From: Anthopleura xanthogrammica
Taxonomy: Eukaryota > Cnidaria > Anthozoa > Actiniaria > Actiniidae
Assembly: GCA_964019055.1 (NCBI GenBank)
Contig: OZ025207.1
Span: 15,837,357 to 15,901,356 of the forward strand
Reading direction: 5' to 3'
DNA length: 64,000 bases
A program made the translations under genes and the position numbers. Shown here piece after piece: positions 50,284 to 63,830 of this stretch (within the stretch, counting starts at the first letter, position 1; each line of letters begins with the position of its first letter). Under the pieces are notes generated by a model. It worked only from the letters and a program-made list of their open reading frames with translations. It did no database searches and was not told the DNA's origin.

Positions 50284-51648
50284 TTCACTATGACAGAGTC
50301 CGAGAATTGCTGTTATTATGAGTTAATAAAGTCAATAGTTTAAAGTGTAATAAAAAATGTTGACGCTGCATGCGTCTTGAAATCATTGTTTGTTGATTGT
50401 TGTGTCTGGGTGTAGTTTATTCTTGGTCAGGTGTCTCGATATCAAAAGGGTATTTTCAGCTGTTGTTATATTTTTCTCGTTTTCTTTTTTTATGGGTGTC
50501 GAGCAATACAGGGAAAAGAAAAGACATCAGACAATAAAAGTTTAATGTTCTTTTATTAGAAACTGCTTTATTGAATAAGTGATCAAATACAATGAAATAA
50601 ACTGAACCCCCCCAAAATGATTTTTTTCTGCCAAAATGTTAAAAATCGTCCTAAAAAATTCAAAAATTGAAGGTCACGTGACATGTCACGTGACTAATTA
50701 ACATAATATAGTTTTTTCCCTAAAACAGGCGTTTTTACGGGGTTTTACCCTCCGTTGAGTGCTAAAATAGGTTTTTCTACTCAATTTTAAAGTTTTGAGC
50801 CAAAAATATCGCTTAAAAATTGCTAAAGTTTCGATATTTTCTTGCCAAAAAGTCCAGTTTTTCGCGGGCTCCCTGTGTAAAATGCTAGTATCCAGTCTCT
50901 GTGTATGTCACCTGCTCATTTGATGCACGCTGCAGTTGGTGATGGACGTTTGTTCAACTTGTGCAAATACATGGCTGGTTTTTGGCTGAAATTGTACAAG
51001 AACAAAGATGGTTATTAGATCGTGCTCGACCTAACAGAGAGATTAGTACACAAGAACTATGAAAGGTACGAATTATTGCGTTTTTCCGGCGTTTTTCTAG
51101 CGTTTTCATGTTTTTTTTTTCCAGTTTAAAAATTTCGAATGTTCGTTTCACCGGCTTCGTCCGCCATAACACGTGTTAACTTTGAACCCTGAAAATTCTA
51201 CTTTTTCTGAAAAGAACCAATTCAATTTGTCATTAATAAACAATTTTAGGAACTTTTGAACCAGTTTCTCTGCTTGACATACGGTTATTTTCATTTTTTA
51301 TATATTTTGAAAATCTTGTTTTCAACGTGACACGAAACTTAACATGAAATGTAACATGAAACTTACAAACCTCCTCTCCCTCGTTAAAACCATCCAAATC
51401 CTAAATATTAATGTCCTAATAACTTATCTCTCTTCGTATTGCAGTTAAAAATCTACGTAAAACTGTCCAGTGATTCTGTAACAAGATGGCTGTTTATACC
51501 TGACATCTGAGCCTGATAGCCATACTGCATCTTGACTCTATTAACCAATATATGCACACCAAACTGCAAGCTAATCATGGAATAGTTCAGTATCAATCTT
51601 GTAATGATGGATTTACTGCTCTAAAACGAGAGGAAAAAAGACTTTGAT

Positions 51649-52000
51649 AACAATATGGACCCACCTTGTTGCTGTATGAGTATTGACCTGATTATCAAGA
51701 TGATAATAGATGTGGTGACCTGGTGATGACCCTGTGACCTTCATAACAATATGGACTCACCTTGTTGCTGTATGAGTATTGACCTGATTATCAAGATAAT
51801 TGATGTCGTAACCTGGTGATGACCCTGTGACCTTCATAACAATATGGACTTACCTTGTTGCTGTATGAGTATTGACCTGATTATCAAGATGATAATTGAT
51901 GTGGTATCCTGGTGATGACCCTGTGACCTTCATAACAATATGGACTCACCTTGTTGCTGTATTGACCTGATAATAAAGGTGGTTAATCCATTATGGTAAC
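51649..52000. repeat. ~95-bp tandem repeat, 3.5 copies
   Basis: AACAATATGGAC starts units at 51649, 51745, 51838 and 51934. Each contains CACCTTGTTGCTGTATGAG and ATGACCCTGTGACCTTCAT. Confidence 0.93.
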
Positions 52001-52307
52001 CCTGTGGTAAAGGGTGTTAAGATGAATCCTTTACAGTGTTCCAAGGAGCAGATCATCTCTAATTATCAGGTATGTTCTACAAATGTTAAATGTTCTACAA
52101 ATTAGAAACTGCATGATTAGGAGATTAATAAATATTGGCATAATATAAGTAGGCATAAAAATGAGTTAAGAGCTAATGCTCTAATATTTTAATTGAAACA
52201 ATTTGCACATTTAAGATAATTTGCAGAAACCTTGTTTCAACACAAAAATATGGGAAGAATATCCATATGCATAAATTGCTTAAATTTATAAATCTTTTTT
52301 CCATCAG

Positions 52308-53351
52308 CTTGTCAGCCATTACAATGAAGTGTCAGTTATTATACTGTCAAGCTCTGGCCAGTACACATTACATACAAGTAAGTTGAGTTATCTGTTGTCA
52401 TTGTAATTATTTAAATTAGCAAAAAATATCTATATAAAAGCCAGATAAATACAAATTCTGTGTTTAGTACAATAGTAATATTTGTATCCAACCTATAGTA
52501 GTATAGTAGGGTACAGCAGAGTACAGTACTGTACATTAAAGTTCTGTGTTTAGTACAATGATAGTAATATTTGTAGCCAACCTATAGTAGTATAGTAGGG
52601 TACAGCAGAGTACAGTACTTTATATGATTTATACCTATATCTAAATAGTTATCTCTGCCTATTTTCAGTTTGTCAGCCAAGTCTTACAGTCAAGTCTAAT
52701 GATGCTGTCAAGGGAGGGCCATTCTGTACAAGAGAGACAAGTAAGTTGAGCTACATGTTGTCATTGTAATTATGTAAAACGATGGGAAAGAGATTTAAGC
52801 TATAGTACCAAACAATGTGTGCTAGTTAATGGTTAAAAGTGCAATACTATGGGATATGAATACATCACTCGTATGTTCTAGCAATATATAAAAATAATTT
52901 ATATCTATTTCTAAAAAACCTTTGCCCCTTTTTCATCAGATTTCCAGCTATTACAGTCAAGTGTCAGTTTGTCTTATGATGCTGCAAGCTCTGGTCAGTG
53001 CACACGACAGAAAAGTAAGTTGAGCTATATGTTGTCCTTTTAAATATGTCAAAAGATGGAGTAGAGGTGTTTGAATTTGAGCTGTGGTAGTAAAGCAAAT
53101 TATACAGTGGTTTCAAGTGCCATACCATGCAATATCCATTATTGCATTAATAGCCCACTTCTGTGATATCCTTCACTTGTCAGGCACAAAGTTTCAGTTT
53201 GAAGCTCTATGCTAAAATAAACTTTCTGTAATTTATACTTGTTTCTAAACTTATATTTCTGCCCTTTTTCATCAGCTTTAGACATTACAGTCAAGTGTCA
53301 GTTTGTCCTGTGATGCTGTTAAGCTCTGGCCAGTCCATATATGACAGACAA
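52308..53351 (+). ncRNA. Four duplicated exon-like modules
   Basis: Modules at 52308-52377, 52669-52740, 52940-53014 and 53276-53351 share sequence (TTACAGTCAAGTGTCAGT, GATGCTG, AGCTCTGG, GACA). Each has a TTTTCAG or TTTCATCAG acceptor and an identical donor, A|GTAAGTTGA. Lengths are 70, 72, 75 and 76, so a reading frame would not be kept. A fifth acceptor, TTTTTTTTAACAG, opens a last exon at 53719. This looks like part of a + strand non-coding gene with internally duplicated exons. Between the first two modules a 70-bp block (GTACAGCAGAGTACAGTAC) is also duplicated. Confidence 0.35.
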
Positions 53352-54616
53352 GTAAGTTGAACTATTACATATGTTAGAATACAGACTGCAAGCAGTCCCT
53401 GTGTTTCCCTTGGTCATTGTTTGGTGTTTGCTGTGGTTAATTTGGCTGAGTGGGGGATTGGTAGTCTAATATCCCTAGGGGGAAGGACTAGGAAGTGAAA
53501 GACGAAACAGGTCTCTAATCTAATAGGTCTCTAATTTATTTCTATTTTTCTCTACTCCTCACTTGGTCAGAGAGAAAAATAGAGTGACCACAAAAAATAG
53601 AGTACAAACCTGCTATCCTGAACTACCTTCTGTCTTCATAATATTTGTGTTAGGTTATAATCTTGTTAGGTGTATGGATTACTGATTACTAATTCTAACA
53701 ATCTCTTTTTTTTAACAGACAACAACTCTGTCAAAACATCAACCAAGCTGTTGTGCTGCAAACCTTGTCAGATCCTGCAGCACCATCAAGATCCAGTCAA
53801 TCAGTAGTGAAGACAGGAATCATACACCAAGGATAAGGATATCATGCTATCAAACTGAGTAACATGGTTCATAGTTTAAAATTTCAACTTTCCAGATATT
53901 TATTAGGAATTTCAAAAAAAAAAAAAAAACATTATTTAGGAATTACCAACTTAGCATTACCTAGGATTAAAAAAAAAAAAAAAAACAATAGAAATTTCCT
54001 AGGCCTAGAATCAAAGAAAACAAGCTCTATCAAGAGGAACTACATATAGCCTTACCTTGGCCTAGGAGAAAATTCCTTTAAGGAAAAAAAAAAAGGAGAC
54101 TAGAAAAAAACAACAATTGTTTTGGGCTAGAGGACTGGTTAAATTGCAGGAATCAAAATAGCAAAAACATATGGTCAGGCATATAAATCTTGGCTATAAA
54201 ATTTCATCTACTATTATGTGTTCTAAATTTTATTTGAAAATTATCTTCACATGCCCTGCTATCAGTGCTTCCATGTTGGCTGCTATTTTGAGTTCTGTAG
54301 ATAAGTTTATTTCGCAAATACTTTTGTAGGAATGTTTCTGCAAACTGCAACAGCAGTAAGATTTCAGACAACTTTAATTTATTTAAAAACTAGAACTATC
54401 AATAACTTTTGAAAAGAGATTACCAAAATAATAATTATTTAAATTGCTTGCATGATATAATAGCCTAAAGATGATTGAAAATTAATTCAGTCATCTGGAA
54501 ATGAAGTCATAAAGACATCAAAACAACAAATACTATAGATAACTTATCTTTATATTTAATAATTATTGAACATGATGAAGAAAATAATATTGATTACCAG
54601 TCCTCTAGCCTGACAG

Positions 54617-54861
54617 ATATTAGATATAGGAGAGTGTTTCACTATAATATTTGAAGATTCAAGTTCTTACTCCAAATTATTCGATTTATTATCAAATTAC
54701 ATATTTTTGCAACTAGTGAAGGGTTCTCAGTAAAAGCCAAATTAAATAATTCAAAGTAATTTTCTGTTTTGCCCAATTTTTTTTCAACTTTTTAATTTCA
54801 ACCAAATTATTATCTACTGAGAACCCTTTACTAGGTATAAACACTCTCCTATATCTAATAT
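54617..54861. repeat. Nested palindromic element
   Basis: A perfect 23-bp outer pair (54617-54639 with 54839-54861, ATATTAGATATAGGAGAGTG) encloses an inner pair (54713-54732 with 54815-54834, AAGGGTTCTCAGTA). The structure suggests one element inserted in another, or a long foldback. Confidence 0.85.
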
Positions 54862-54899
54862 TATCATTTATTATCTTAACACCAGAAAAATGAAATACA

Positions 54900-55060
54900 C
54901 TCCATACCTCCCACGAGGTCCTACCAGCACCAAACAGAAGCTGCCCCACCAGGCCAGGAAACCAATAAAGGCGGTACAACATTGCTGCTCTCGGCAGAGT
55001 CTAACCTTGAGGCCATGATCAGATGACTGCTCTGATGCTGGAGGTTGTCGGTAAGGATAC
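54900..55060 (-). repeat. Copy of a dispersed sequence, inverted relative to 57830-57970
   Basis: Read on the minus strand, CAACCTCCAGCATCAGAGCAG, split as CAACCTCC, AGCATCAGAGCAG, then GGTGGGG and TTGGTGCTGGTAGGACC, matches blocks in the same order at 57842-57960 on the plus strand (CAACATCAGAGCAG, CTGGGGTAG, TTGGTGCTGGTAGGACC). The possible origin is a decayed transposon; no gene can be read. Confidence 0.55.
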
Positions 55061-55249
55061 CAGGTGATGGCCCTCTGCAGATTTCATGGGAATACGCTGG
55101 TGGCATGGATGCCGGTCAATGTGAAGGTTAGTGTAAGTAGGAGCAGAGGTAATCTTACCTCACTATTCATGGGTGTGTACAGCAGTGATATCTTTGGGGT
55201 GGTGTGCTCAATAGACTTGCATAAGACACCATTCAGACTTCAATACAAG

Positions 55250-56681
55250 TAGATTAACAACCTGGGAAGACTAGAAGTTGAATCATTTCTAGGTGACCTA
55301 ATCTTGCATTCAATGATGTTTGGCTAGACTGATATATGAGGTTCTATCATAGGATTGTAATTTAATAAGTTTTTCCACCAGCAAAATAAGACCTCAGTTT
55401 CTTTTAAAAATTTAGAAATAAAATTAAAAAGTATTAATGTAAAAAATGTATAACACAAGAGAAAAACTAAACTAAGGGAAAGATCAAAAGAGTTCAGCGA
55501 TACAAACAAAACAATAAAGAAATTGACAAATTTTATTAAATGTTACGACAAAAGGCAAAAAATCATTTCACTAGTAATTTCTTAGATGAAACTGAGGTCT
55601 TAATAAAAGTTTTGAACAAATGAAAAAATTATTGGCAAACAAAAAATTATTCATTGGAAAAATAAAAGTAACTACAAAATTCTTTGAAATTAATTTAATT
55701 ATATGAAATTCAAACACTCAAATTGTTTCCAAATTTAAATTATCGACTCATGTGCCTACGTACTGGGGCAGAAAATTTTAAGTTGCATTGAATTACGAAA
55801 GGGAAAACCAATTCCAAACTTAACACAGAGCAACTACATTAAATGTATGAACTGCCAATTAACTTTGAATAAAAAAAAAGCACCTTATGTTTTGGGGGTT
55901 ATGACATTTGCCATACAAAATTTACTGAAATTTGAATTGAAGTTCTTGTAATCATTTTGGACTGGATCATTATTTCAATTTTTACCAAATTCATAATACA
56001 TTATTCTGTGTGTGATACATGGAGTAATTTACTGATTGACTAGAGTTTAAAACAAATTTAGCTGTGCAGGATCATGAAATATAATACATGAAAAGTGCAA
56101 AAAAATAAATTCAAGCTAAACGAGGCAAATGTGAAATGGAAAATGAATGAATAGAGGACAAGGTGAGCCATCAAAGAATGGCATTCAAACACCATACCTC
56201 ACAATCAAGAAAAAATTACACTAGAATGAAATGAAATTATTACAAGTAAAACCAAGAGTTGTTTTACTATGAATTATTATGAACAAAGCACTTGTATATA
56301 TATTATGCACAAGCTGTCCAAAAACCAAAGTGTCTCAAATACATTTGATCCAAAATTAACAATAATTATTATGGCATATATACTTTTACATGCTTGAATT
56401 TGGCATGGTCAATGTTTATACATGTAGTTGCTCCCAATTCAATTCCAAACTGCAAAGAAACAATTGAAATTTATTTTGTCATTCGTTGCGGCTCCTTTAC
56501 TTCTGCCAAGAAGTTTTTTGCTGGTGAAAAAACTCATCTTAGGAAACATGATAAGCTTAAAATCTTAAAAACTTGACTAGGACTAAGAATAAGAATAAGG
56601 CTTTACCTATCTCCCCTCATCAGTAAACAAAATAAAAACCTAGTGCAATCATAATATTTCTAACAACCATCCTTGATTTAT
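55250..56681. other. AT-rich stretch without recognised genes
   Basis: No coding region, RNA gene or clear repeat is seen. The composition is very A/T-rich with many short homopolymers. Confidence 0.5.
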
Positions 56682-56816
56682 AGAGTGGATTTGGTAAGTT
56701 GGTAACTGGAGTAACGTGCGGCACGTGATGATGATGCTGATCTGTTTATGTCTTGGTCCAAACAAAATGTGATTGTACAACTAAATCATGCATTGGGCAG
56801 TTACCAAATCCACTCT
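56682..56816. repeat. Short element with perfect 16-bp inverted ends
   Basis: AGAGTGGATTTGGTAA at 56682 and TTACCAAATCCACTCT at 56801 are exact inverted copies over a total of 135 bp. Confidence 0.8.
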
Positions 56817-57165
56817 GAGATCATTTCTAAAATGTGTTTTAAAGGAAAAGTCCCTTAGAGATATTTGTCAAAGATTAATATTTTCCAAGCCTTAAATTTT
56901 TCATTTCATGATGACATCACCATGCTATAACATCGTTTTGGCTGAGAGAGGTGTAAAAATGTTGAAAATACAAAAACTAATATCGAAGATTAGAATGCAA
57001 GTGATTGGCAAAATTTCATTAATCTTTAAATTCAGTTTTACTCACAAAAAAGTTCAGATGTGATGTCGTCATGATATATAGTTTGTGAATAACAATCCCT
57101 CTTGCCAAGAGACCCCAAGAGGTCAGTCCCACAGCAGACTCTGAAACATAAAAATGAATAAATTA

Positions 57166-57440
57166 GACCCAGTCCCCTACTCTGAAGACATTAATAAATA
57201 ATTGAATAACTTATAAACCCAGTCCCTTAGTAGACTCTGAATACATCAATATTTAATTGAATAAATTATAGACCCAGTCCCTTAGAAGACTCTGAATACA
57301 TCAATATTTAATTGAATAAATTATAGACCCAGTCCCTTAGAAGACTCTGAATACATCAATATTTAATTGAATAAATTATAGACCCAGTCCCTTAGTTGAC
57401 CCTGAATACATTAATATTTAATTGAATAAATTATAGGCCT
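57166..57440. repeat. ~55-bp tandem repeat, about 5 copies
   Basis: AGACCCAGTCCCTTAGAAGA, then CTCTGAATACATCAATATTT, is repeated with few changes. Confidence 0.93.
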
Positions 57441-58441
57441 TTAGTCCTCTAGGGAAACATAAATTAATTGTTCAAGGGTGAGAGTCTAGGTTAGCTTTTC
57501 ATATTAAATTACATGTTGGTAGTTTCCTTTTCGGGATAGACCGGCTCATTTTGCACAAGTTTAGTAGCCTAGGAACTTCGTTATTTTAGTCTTCACAAAC
57601 CAGGTTGATAATCACATACACTTTATGGGAGTCTGAATACCGTCTGAATAAAGTCTATTAATCACACCACTCTGAGATATACATCACTGTTGTGCAGTAA
57701 AACCTATGAGTAGTGGGGTATGGTTATCTTGTAAGACTCCTACTTGCACCAACCCTCACAGTACAAAGGCTGGCTTTGCCATCAAGGTATTCTCACGAGT
57801 CTGTAGGGGGTTTCAGAGTCTGATATCCCTATTGACGATCTTCAACATCAGAGCAGCCACCTGGTTGTGGTTTCATAAAATGGCTCTTGTTGGGACAGTA
57901 AGTACTGCCTGGTCCTGGTCTACTGGGGTAGTGAGACTTGGTGCTGGTAGGACCTTGGGGAGGTATTTTTTTTGTAAGGCCAAAAGGGGCGTGGAGAGGG
58001 TAAAGATGGAATTCATTAAAAAACACAGGAAAACTACAAAGTCCAAAATCAAACTTTATTTTCTAAACACAGCATGCATCAAACAAAACTTCAAAGACAG
58101 AAAAAATTGTAAGTCAAAATTCCAAAGACAAGAAAAATTCTAAGTCAAAATGTGAACTTACCAAAATCTTTAAAGTCCCCTTCTTCTTTCTGTAATAAAG
58201 TTTTTCTAGATAAATATTCTAAGTGACACAACACTCTTCTCTCCTTCCTCTCTGCTCAAAGCAACCAAAAAGAGCAACAAACTACCCCTCCCCCCAAATA
58301 AGTAATATCCCCCCTCCCCGATGAGTCGTTCCCTCCCCCCAAGAATAACAAACCCCTCCCCCCAATATGAGCAACCCCTCCCCCCAGTACAGCTATCCCC
58401 TCCCCCCAATGACAAGTTTCCCCTCCCCACCCAATGTAAGT

Positions 58442-58833
58442 TAGACCCAGTTGTTATTGACCATATCTTTCTTATTTTTTTATCTAAGTCAAATTTTCAG
58501 TCACAGAATGTGCCTTCAAAATTAAATGAAGTTTCCTTTAGGAAGGTACAGTAGTGAGGATGTCAATTTGGATGCTGTGACATGGTTTTAGTAATATTCT
58601 CAAATTCTATTTGACATCTCCATTGCATTGAATCAAGTTAGTGAATTTTGACTGGTCAAGTCAATAGACCCTGGTTCCTGATGGTTAAGTCTGGATCACT
58701 GATCATTTAATTTGATAAAAGTCTCACGATCCAAAACATTAGTAAAGTCAAGTATATTTTTCCTATACGGTGTTCAACATACATTGACCATTTTCATCAG
58801 GAACCAGGGTTTGGTCAATAACAACTGGGTCTA
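58442..58833. mobile_element. MITE-like element with 21-bp perfect ends
   Basis: TAGACCCAGTTGTTATTGAC at 58442 pairs with GTCAATAACAACTGGGTCTA ending at 58833. Inside, CCCTGGTTCCTGATG at about 58668 pairs with CATCAGGAACCAGGG at about 58795. Confidence 0.85.
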
Positions 58834-58930
58834 GTGACTGAGTATGTGCATGGTTTATATAGTATGGACACCAGACAACCACGTATGTAGTGAGTGTGTA
58901 TGTATGTGTGGTGCATCAATAAACATGAAT

Positions 58931-59220
58931 GCTATCAAACTATTCATGACAAAATATATGGCGCCAAAACAAATATGAAGTTTATATTTCACCACTGAAT
59001 AAGAACCAATCAGTACTTAGACTAAGCAAAATAGTAATTTACTTTTTTATATAGTAAACATTAATTCTACCAAATCATGTTTTCCTTAGACAAGATTGCA
59101 GAAAATTAACTTGTGTGTTTTGTTTCATGGGTGATACTTGATACTTGATACTTGATACTTGTACCGTGAATAGAATATTGTTTGAATAAACAGACATTTT
59201 GTCATGAATAGTTTGATAGC
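58931..59220. mobile_element. MITE-like element with perfect 25-bp ends
   Basis: GCTATCAAACTATTCATGAC at 58931 and its exact reverse complement ending at 59220. The interior includes four GATACTT units at about 59128-59158. No gene is seen. Confidence 0.9.
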
Positions 59221-60599
59221 AAGGCTGTCTAGCAGTGATAAATCTGTTTGAGGCATGCCAGCAATACTGGAAATCATAGATTCTGAACTACAAAGTTTTC
59301 GAAAACTCTATATGTAGGCATCCCCAGAAATTCAATAGTGTTTCTTCAGCAACTTTCTCTGCATTTCTGATCATAGATTATCTTCTCTGGATATCACAAT
59401 GAATATCATTACAAAAGAGCCTTACTGCTGCTGCTGCTGCTGCATATTGGCTCAATTATTTACCCTTGTTTTCACTGTGCTCCTTTAATGTAATTGAGAA
59501 CTGTATGTGATATCGCACCTATGCCATAGCAGTTGTGATCAATTCCATTGCGGCATGCCTCAAACAGATTTCACATCTACCAACAGCACCAAAACTATTT
59601 GTATGTCATGTGCAACCCTCCCCTACAGTTTCTCATACCTTTTATTTGATCAAAGTTACTACTGTCATTGTGGGATGGGATTTGAGGCTGGTATTAGTAT
59701 ATCAATCAAGAAAAAATGGAAAAATATTTGGAATGATAAATACATAGTGATAAAGTCGGACCTGAACAGGAAAGCATTTCTGATATTGTATTCAAAAAGT
59801 AATGAAATGATTAAGTCAGGTTGTGTGACAACTATGAGGGATAACTGTGGGAAGTTTTAAGCCAATATAAAAATCATACGTCTGTGGCACATGGAAGTCA
59901 ACATTGTCCCTATAAAAATATGATGTGCAACAAAACTATTCAAAATGGGGCACTAATAGTCTTTTACCTTTTCTTTTAATTGTGTGTTAATTAGTTGGAC
60001 TGCAAAATGAAATGCTAATCAAATAAAGTATGGAGAGGTGGATGGTTTAGTGCCAATCAAATATGGTATAATGGGAGACTTGGGAATCAAGAAAATGCCA
60101 TGACACATGTTACTTGAAAGAAAATTAGAAAATTATGAGTTTCATTTTGCTTTTCCCATTTCTCTCCACATTCCCACTCAGTTTGAATATCAAATGAAAT
60201 GAAATGCAACCTACACTGTACAAATACTACCTGTATGTTATTTGATAAAACTTTCAGACACAAACAGCGATGTCGAGTTCAGTCATACAATACATACATC
60301 AGTTTCTCCCCCCTTCAATTGGGATGGAGGCCCACATGGTTATACAAGCCAATGTTTCTTTGCAAGTTTAGGGTTTCATCTTCTATTTAACTTACCTAGC
60401 TTGCCAGGTCTATGCAGGTATGTTAGTATGTATGGTTTAATCAGTACCATAATATTGTTAAGAATCCTAAATGAACCTGTCTTACCTTGGAGTAGGATAA
60501 GTTATAAATCAAAATGTGTTCTGCAGACTAATTATTCTTAAAGTATATAATGTTCTTTGTGAAAGGAAAACGTCTACCCCTAGAACATTGAAGAGGGTT

Positions 60600-61400
60600 A
60601 GACCAACCCTGCTAACCGATAAACAGACAGACAGACATGCAAATACTGAACCAAGATGTGTACACTGGTATAGAGCGGTTCTTATAAACCCGTGAAATAC
60701 ACTTTAGTGTATTACACTCTACTTCACTCTATTTCATTTGTTTTCTATTGTGTTTTTTTTTTTACTATTACACTTTAAGCACACTTTGTTTCACAGGTTA
60801 ATGAGAACAACTCTATCATCAATATAATAATAAATAATTAATGGAATTTAGGAGTGGCTCCTCTAAGGAGTACCTATTCGTCCACTGAAATTTCAATTGG
60901 AATTTAGAAGTCAATTTTTGCAGAGGAAGGAAAACCGGAGAACTGGGGAAGAAATTCTTGAAGCACAGGGCTACCCTGTTAACTAATAAACAGACAGACA
61001 GACAACTACTGAACCAACACATGTATACTGATATATCATCAATATAATGGACTGATAGACTACCCTGCTAACTGATGAGCACACAGACAGACAACTACTG
61101 AACCAAGACATGTATACTGGTATATCATCAATATAATGGACTGATGGGTTACCCTGTTAACTGATGAGCACACAGACAGACAACTACTGAACCAAGACAT
61201 GTATGCTAGTATATCATCAATATAATAGACTGATAGACTACCCTTCTAACTAATAAACAGACAGAAAGACAACTACTGAACCAAGACATGTATACTGGTA
61301 TATTATCAATATTATATAATAGACTGATAGACTACCCTGTTAACTAACAAACAGACAGACAGACAACTACTGAACCAAGACATGTATACTGGTATATTCA
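60600..61400. repeat. ~90-bp degenerate tandem repeat, about 6 copies
   Basis: Units contain ACCCTGTTAACTGATGAGCA, CAGACAGACAACTACTGAAC and AAGACATGTATACTGGTATA. Most lie at 60975-61395; a diverged unit is at 60600-60670. Confidence 0.88.
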
Positions 61401-63647
61401 TTGCTTCACTTGCAGGAGCCTGATTTACATTTCATGCTAGTTAAAACTATAGCTATAACTAAATAAAATGTGAATGTTCACACTGATTTTGTATATGTTG
61501 AACTACAACAATGAGTTTATGAAAAATTCTTATATATCTATCTTGATAAAGGTGTAGATCTGTTCATGATCATAAAAAGTTCATATTTCTGCAGGTAGAT
61601 GGTTGAACTGAATCTTGAGCAAAATGACTTACAAACTTCTAATGCCAATCTTTCAAAATCTACAAATAAAAGTAATGGATTGCGAAGATAACAAAAACAT
61701 TCAAATGCAGAATTCTATTAAATTATATAATTAAAGTTTGAAAAAAAAATCAGTCTTTTATCACTAGTTTTTTTATCACTAGTTTTTATAATTTACTATT
61801 GATTTCCGTATCAAAACATGCGAACTCAGTTACTTATCAATAACCAAGTACAATCTTCCATATCTCAAAATAACATAAATTTTGCAAACGAGGGATCACT
61901 TGGTATGTCAGATAAAGAACTACCTCAGGAAAGGCCACACCAGTTTTAGGACATGCACCTTTCTTAAACAAACTGGAACTTGTGAATCACAAGTTTTAGA
62001 TACAGCTCTGAGTTTTTTGTGTTATAACAGGTTGATGTCAATAGCCATTGAACTATAAAGAGAAAAATAAAAATAAAATTAAAACACTTTTAAATTATTT
62101 ATGACAGAAGACTCAAAGTTACTTATCAAAATCCAAGTATAACTTTCCAATTATTAAAATGAGATAAATTTTGCAAACCAGGGAAAAGAATTCATTATTG
62201 AGTTATCCAGGCAGAAAATTTTTAACCAAGACAAGAAAACCCTTTAAAACTGCCCCCCCCCCTCCCAATTATAAACACTCGATTTCAATGTTTTGATTAG
62301 ACAAGCACACATCAGTAGGTACAAGGCATGTGCTGACTGTACTTATGTAACTATCTAGATATTATTTATCACATTCTCTCCCTAGACAATAGTACATGAA
62401 ACAAAAGAGAGGCTTTGCATCAGCCATGTTTTGGGACAGAAAAATTGAAATTTTCTTCTGAGAGATAAAATCTCTTTTCATGCAAAACCATTACATTGTT
62501 CATGTCCTATATCATGGCTGCCATGAAACCTCTCCATAAGCATGAGAAAACAGAACTATTATTGAAATGTTCCAGGACCTATTGCTATGTTCATAAACAT
62601 GCGAACTCTGTAGTTGTGAGTCATCCGTTAGAATTTGGTTTTTCACTGCCACTAGTCAAAAATATAAAAGGTACCGACTGATTATATTTTATTGATGGAA
62701 GTGAAAAACCAGGCTCTCGCAGCTACTGAGTTCACAGGTTTATGAAAATAGAAGTAAAATAACATATTTATAGCTTGCAACTTGTCCATTAAATAAGTGT
62801 CAATGTTTCATCATAAACCTAAATGTAAAATAACTGTAACATGTATTCAGATTTTAAGACATCTAAACCGGATATTAAATGCCTAAAAAATACTAATCAC
62901 TTACTAGTTTAACTTTTTCAATTTAAATTATAAAACTTTAAATATAAACTAATATATGAAATATATAATATTTACTTAAGGTTGCTATTATCACAGAAAT
63001 TGGGTTAAAGATCACTATAGAGGTGATATCTATTTAAGTTTTTATATAAAATGCTAATAATAATTATGGTGAATAAATTAAATTTTAATTGGTAATGAAT
63101 TACCAAATCTATACTGGACTTTTGATTTTTAGGTTAGAGATTAGTTGGCACAAGGTTTGGTGATGGCTTTGATGTAATATCATCAGAAAAACTGAACCAA
63201 ATAGGCCAGGCTGTTTTAAGCAAATCTTAATTATGCAAAATAAATGCCAGTCACTTCTATTGTGTCATCTCAAATGTGATTGGTATGCCATCATGCCATC
63301 GCACTGATCACTGTGGCAGTAAAAAGAGGAAGGAAGAAAGACATGAAATTAAAAAAAGAAAAAGATGACAATTCATAAAGTTTCATAAACTTTCTTTGGT
63401 GAGTGTCAGGCAATGAGCACTTCTTAAGCCAGTATTACTACAGTAATACTTACAGTAATCAAGAGTGTAAAACCAAAGGGAAATTTTGGCTCACACATCT
63501 GAAAATTGGGAGGAATATCAACAAAGGCTCTATCTTTCAAGCAAGATACAAGGTTAGATTAAATTTATCTTCAAAAGGGATTTTTCTGGAGGCATGCTGT
63601 TCTCACAGCAAGGCACTTGAATGTTGTAAGTTTTGCATCATTACAAC
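61401..63647. other. AT-rich stretch without recognised genes
   Basis: Apart from an inverted pair at 62593-62742 (AAACATGCGAACTCTGTAG with CTACTGAGTTCACAGGTTTA) and a poly-C run near 62256, I see no feature. Confidence 0.5.
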
Positions 63648-63830
63648 ATGGCTTGTCGTCAGAGAGTGGGGGCTAGAGAGACAAAGCATGATGCTAAACA
63701 AGCCAAGTTAATGCTAAGCACTAATTTTTCAAGTGATAGCAATAATGAAGAAATGCCTGTAGTTGATATCGATGATATAGAATATTTTCTGGATGATTAC
63801 AGCAATGAAGGGCAAACAGTAATGTTGTAA
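63648..63830 (+). CDS. Short ORF, possible exon or transposon fragment
   Basis: There are 60 codons from ATG at 63648: a basic start (MACRQRVGARETKHDAKQAK), then an acidic part (SSDSNNEEMPVVDIDDIEYF). The switch from basic to acidic resembles N-termini of some transposases and nuclear proteins, but I do not recognise it. The frame ends in TAA; a chance ORF is quite possible. Confidence 0.25.
   Translation: MACRQRVGARETKHDAKQAKLMLSTNFSSDSNNEEMPVVDIDDIEYFLDDYSNEGQTVML

Noticed and set aside
57706..58143. 145-codon ORF
   Set aside because: It overlaps a decayed dispersed repeat also present at 54900-55060 and has no recognised domain.
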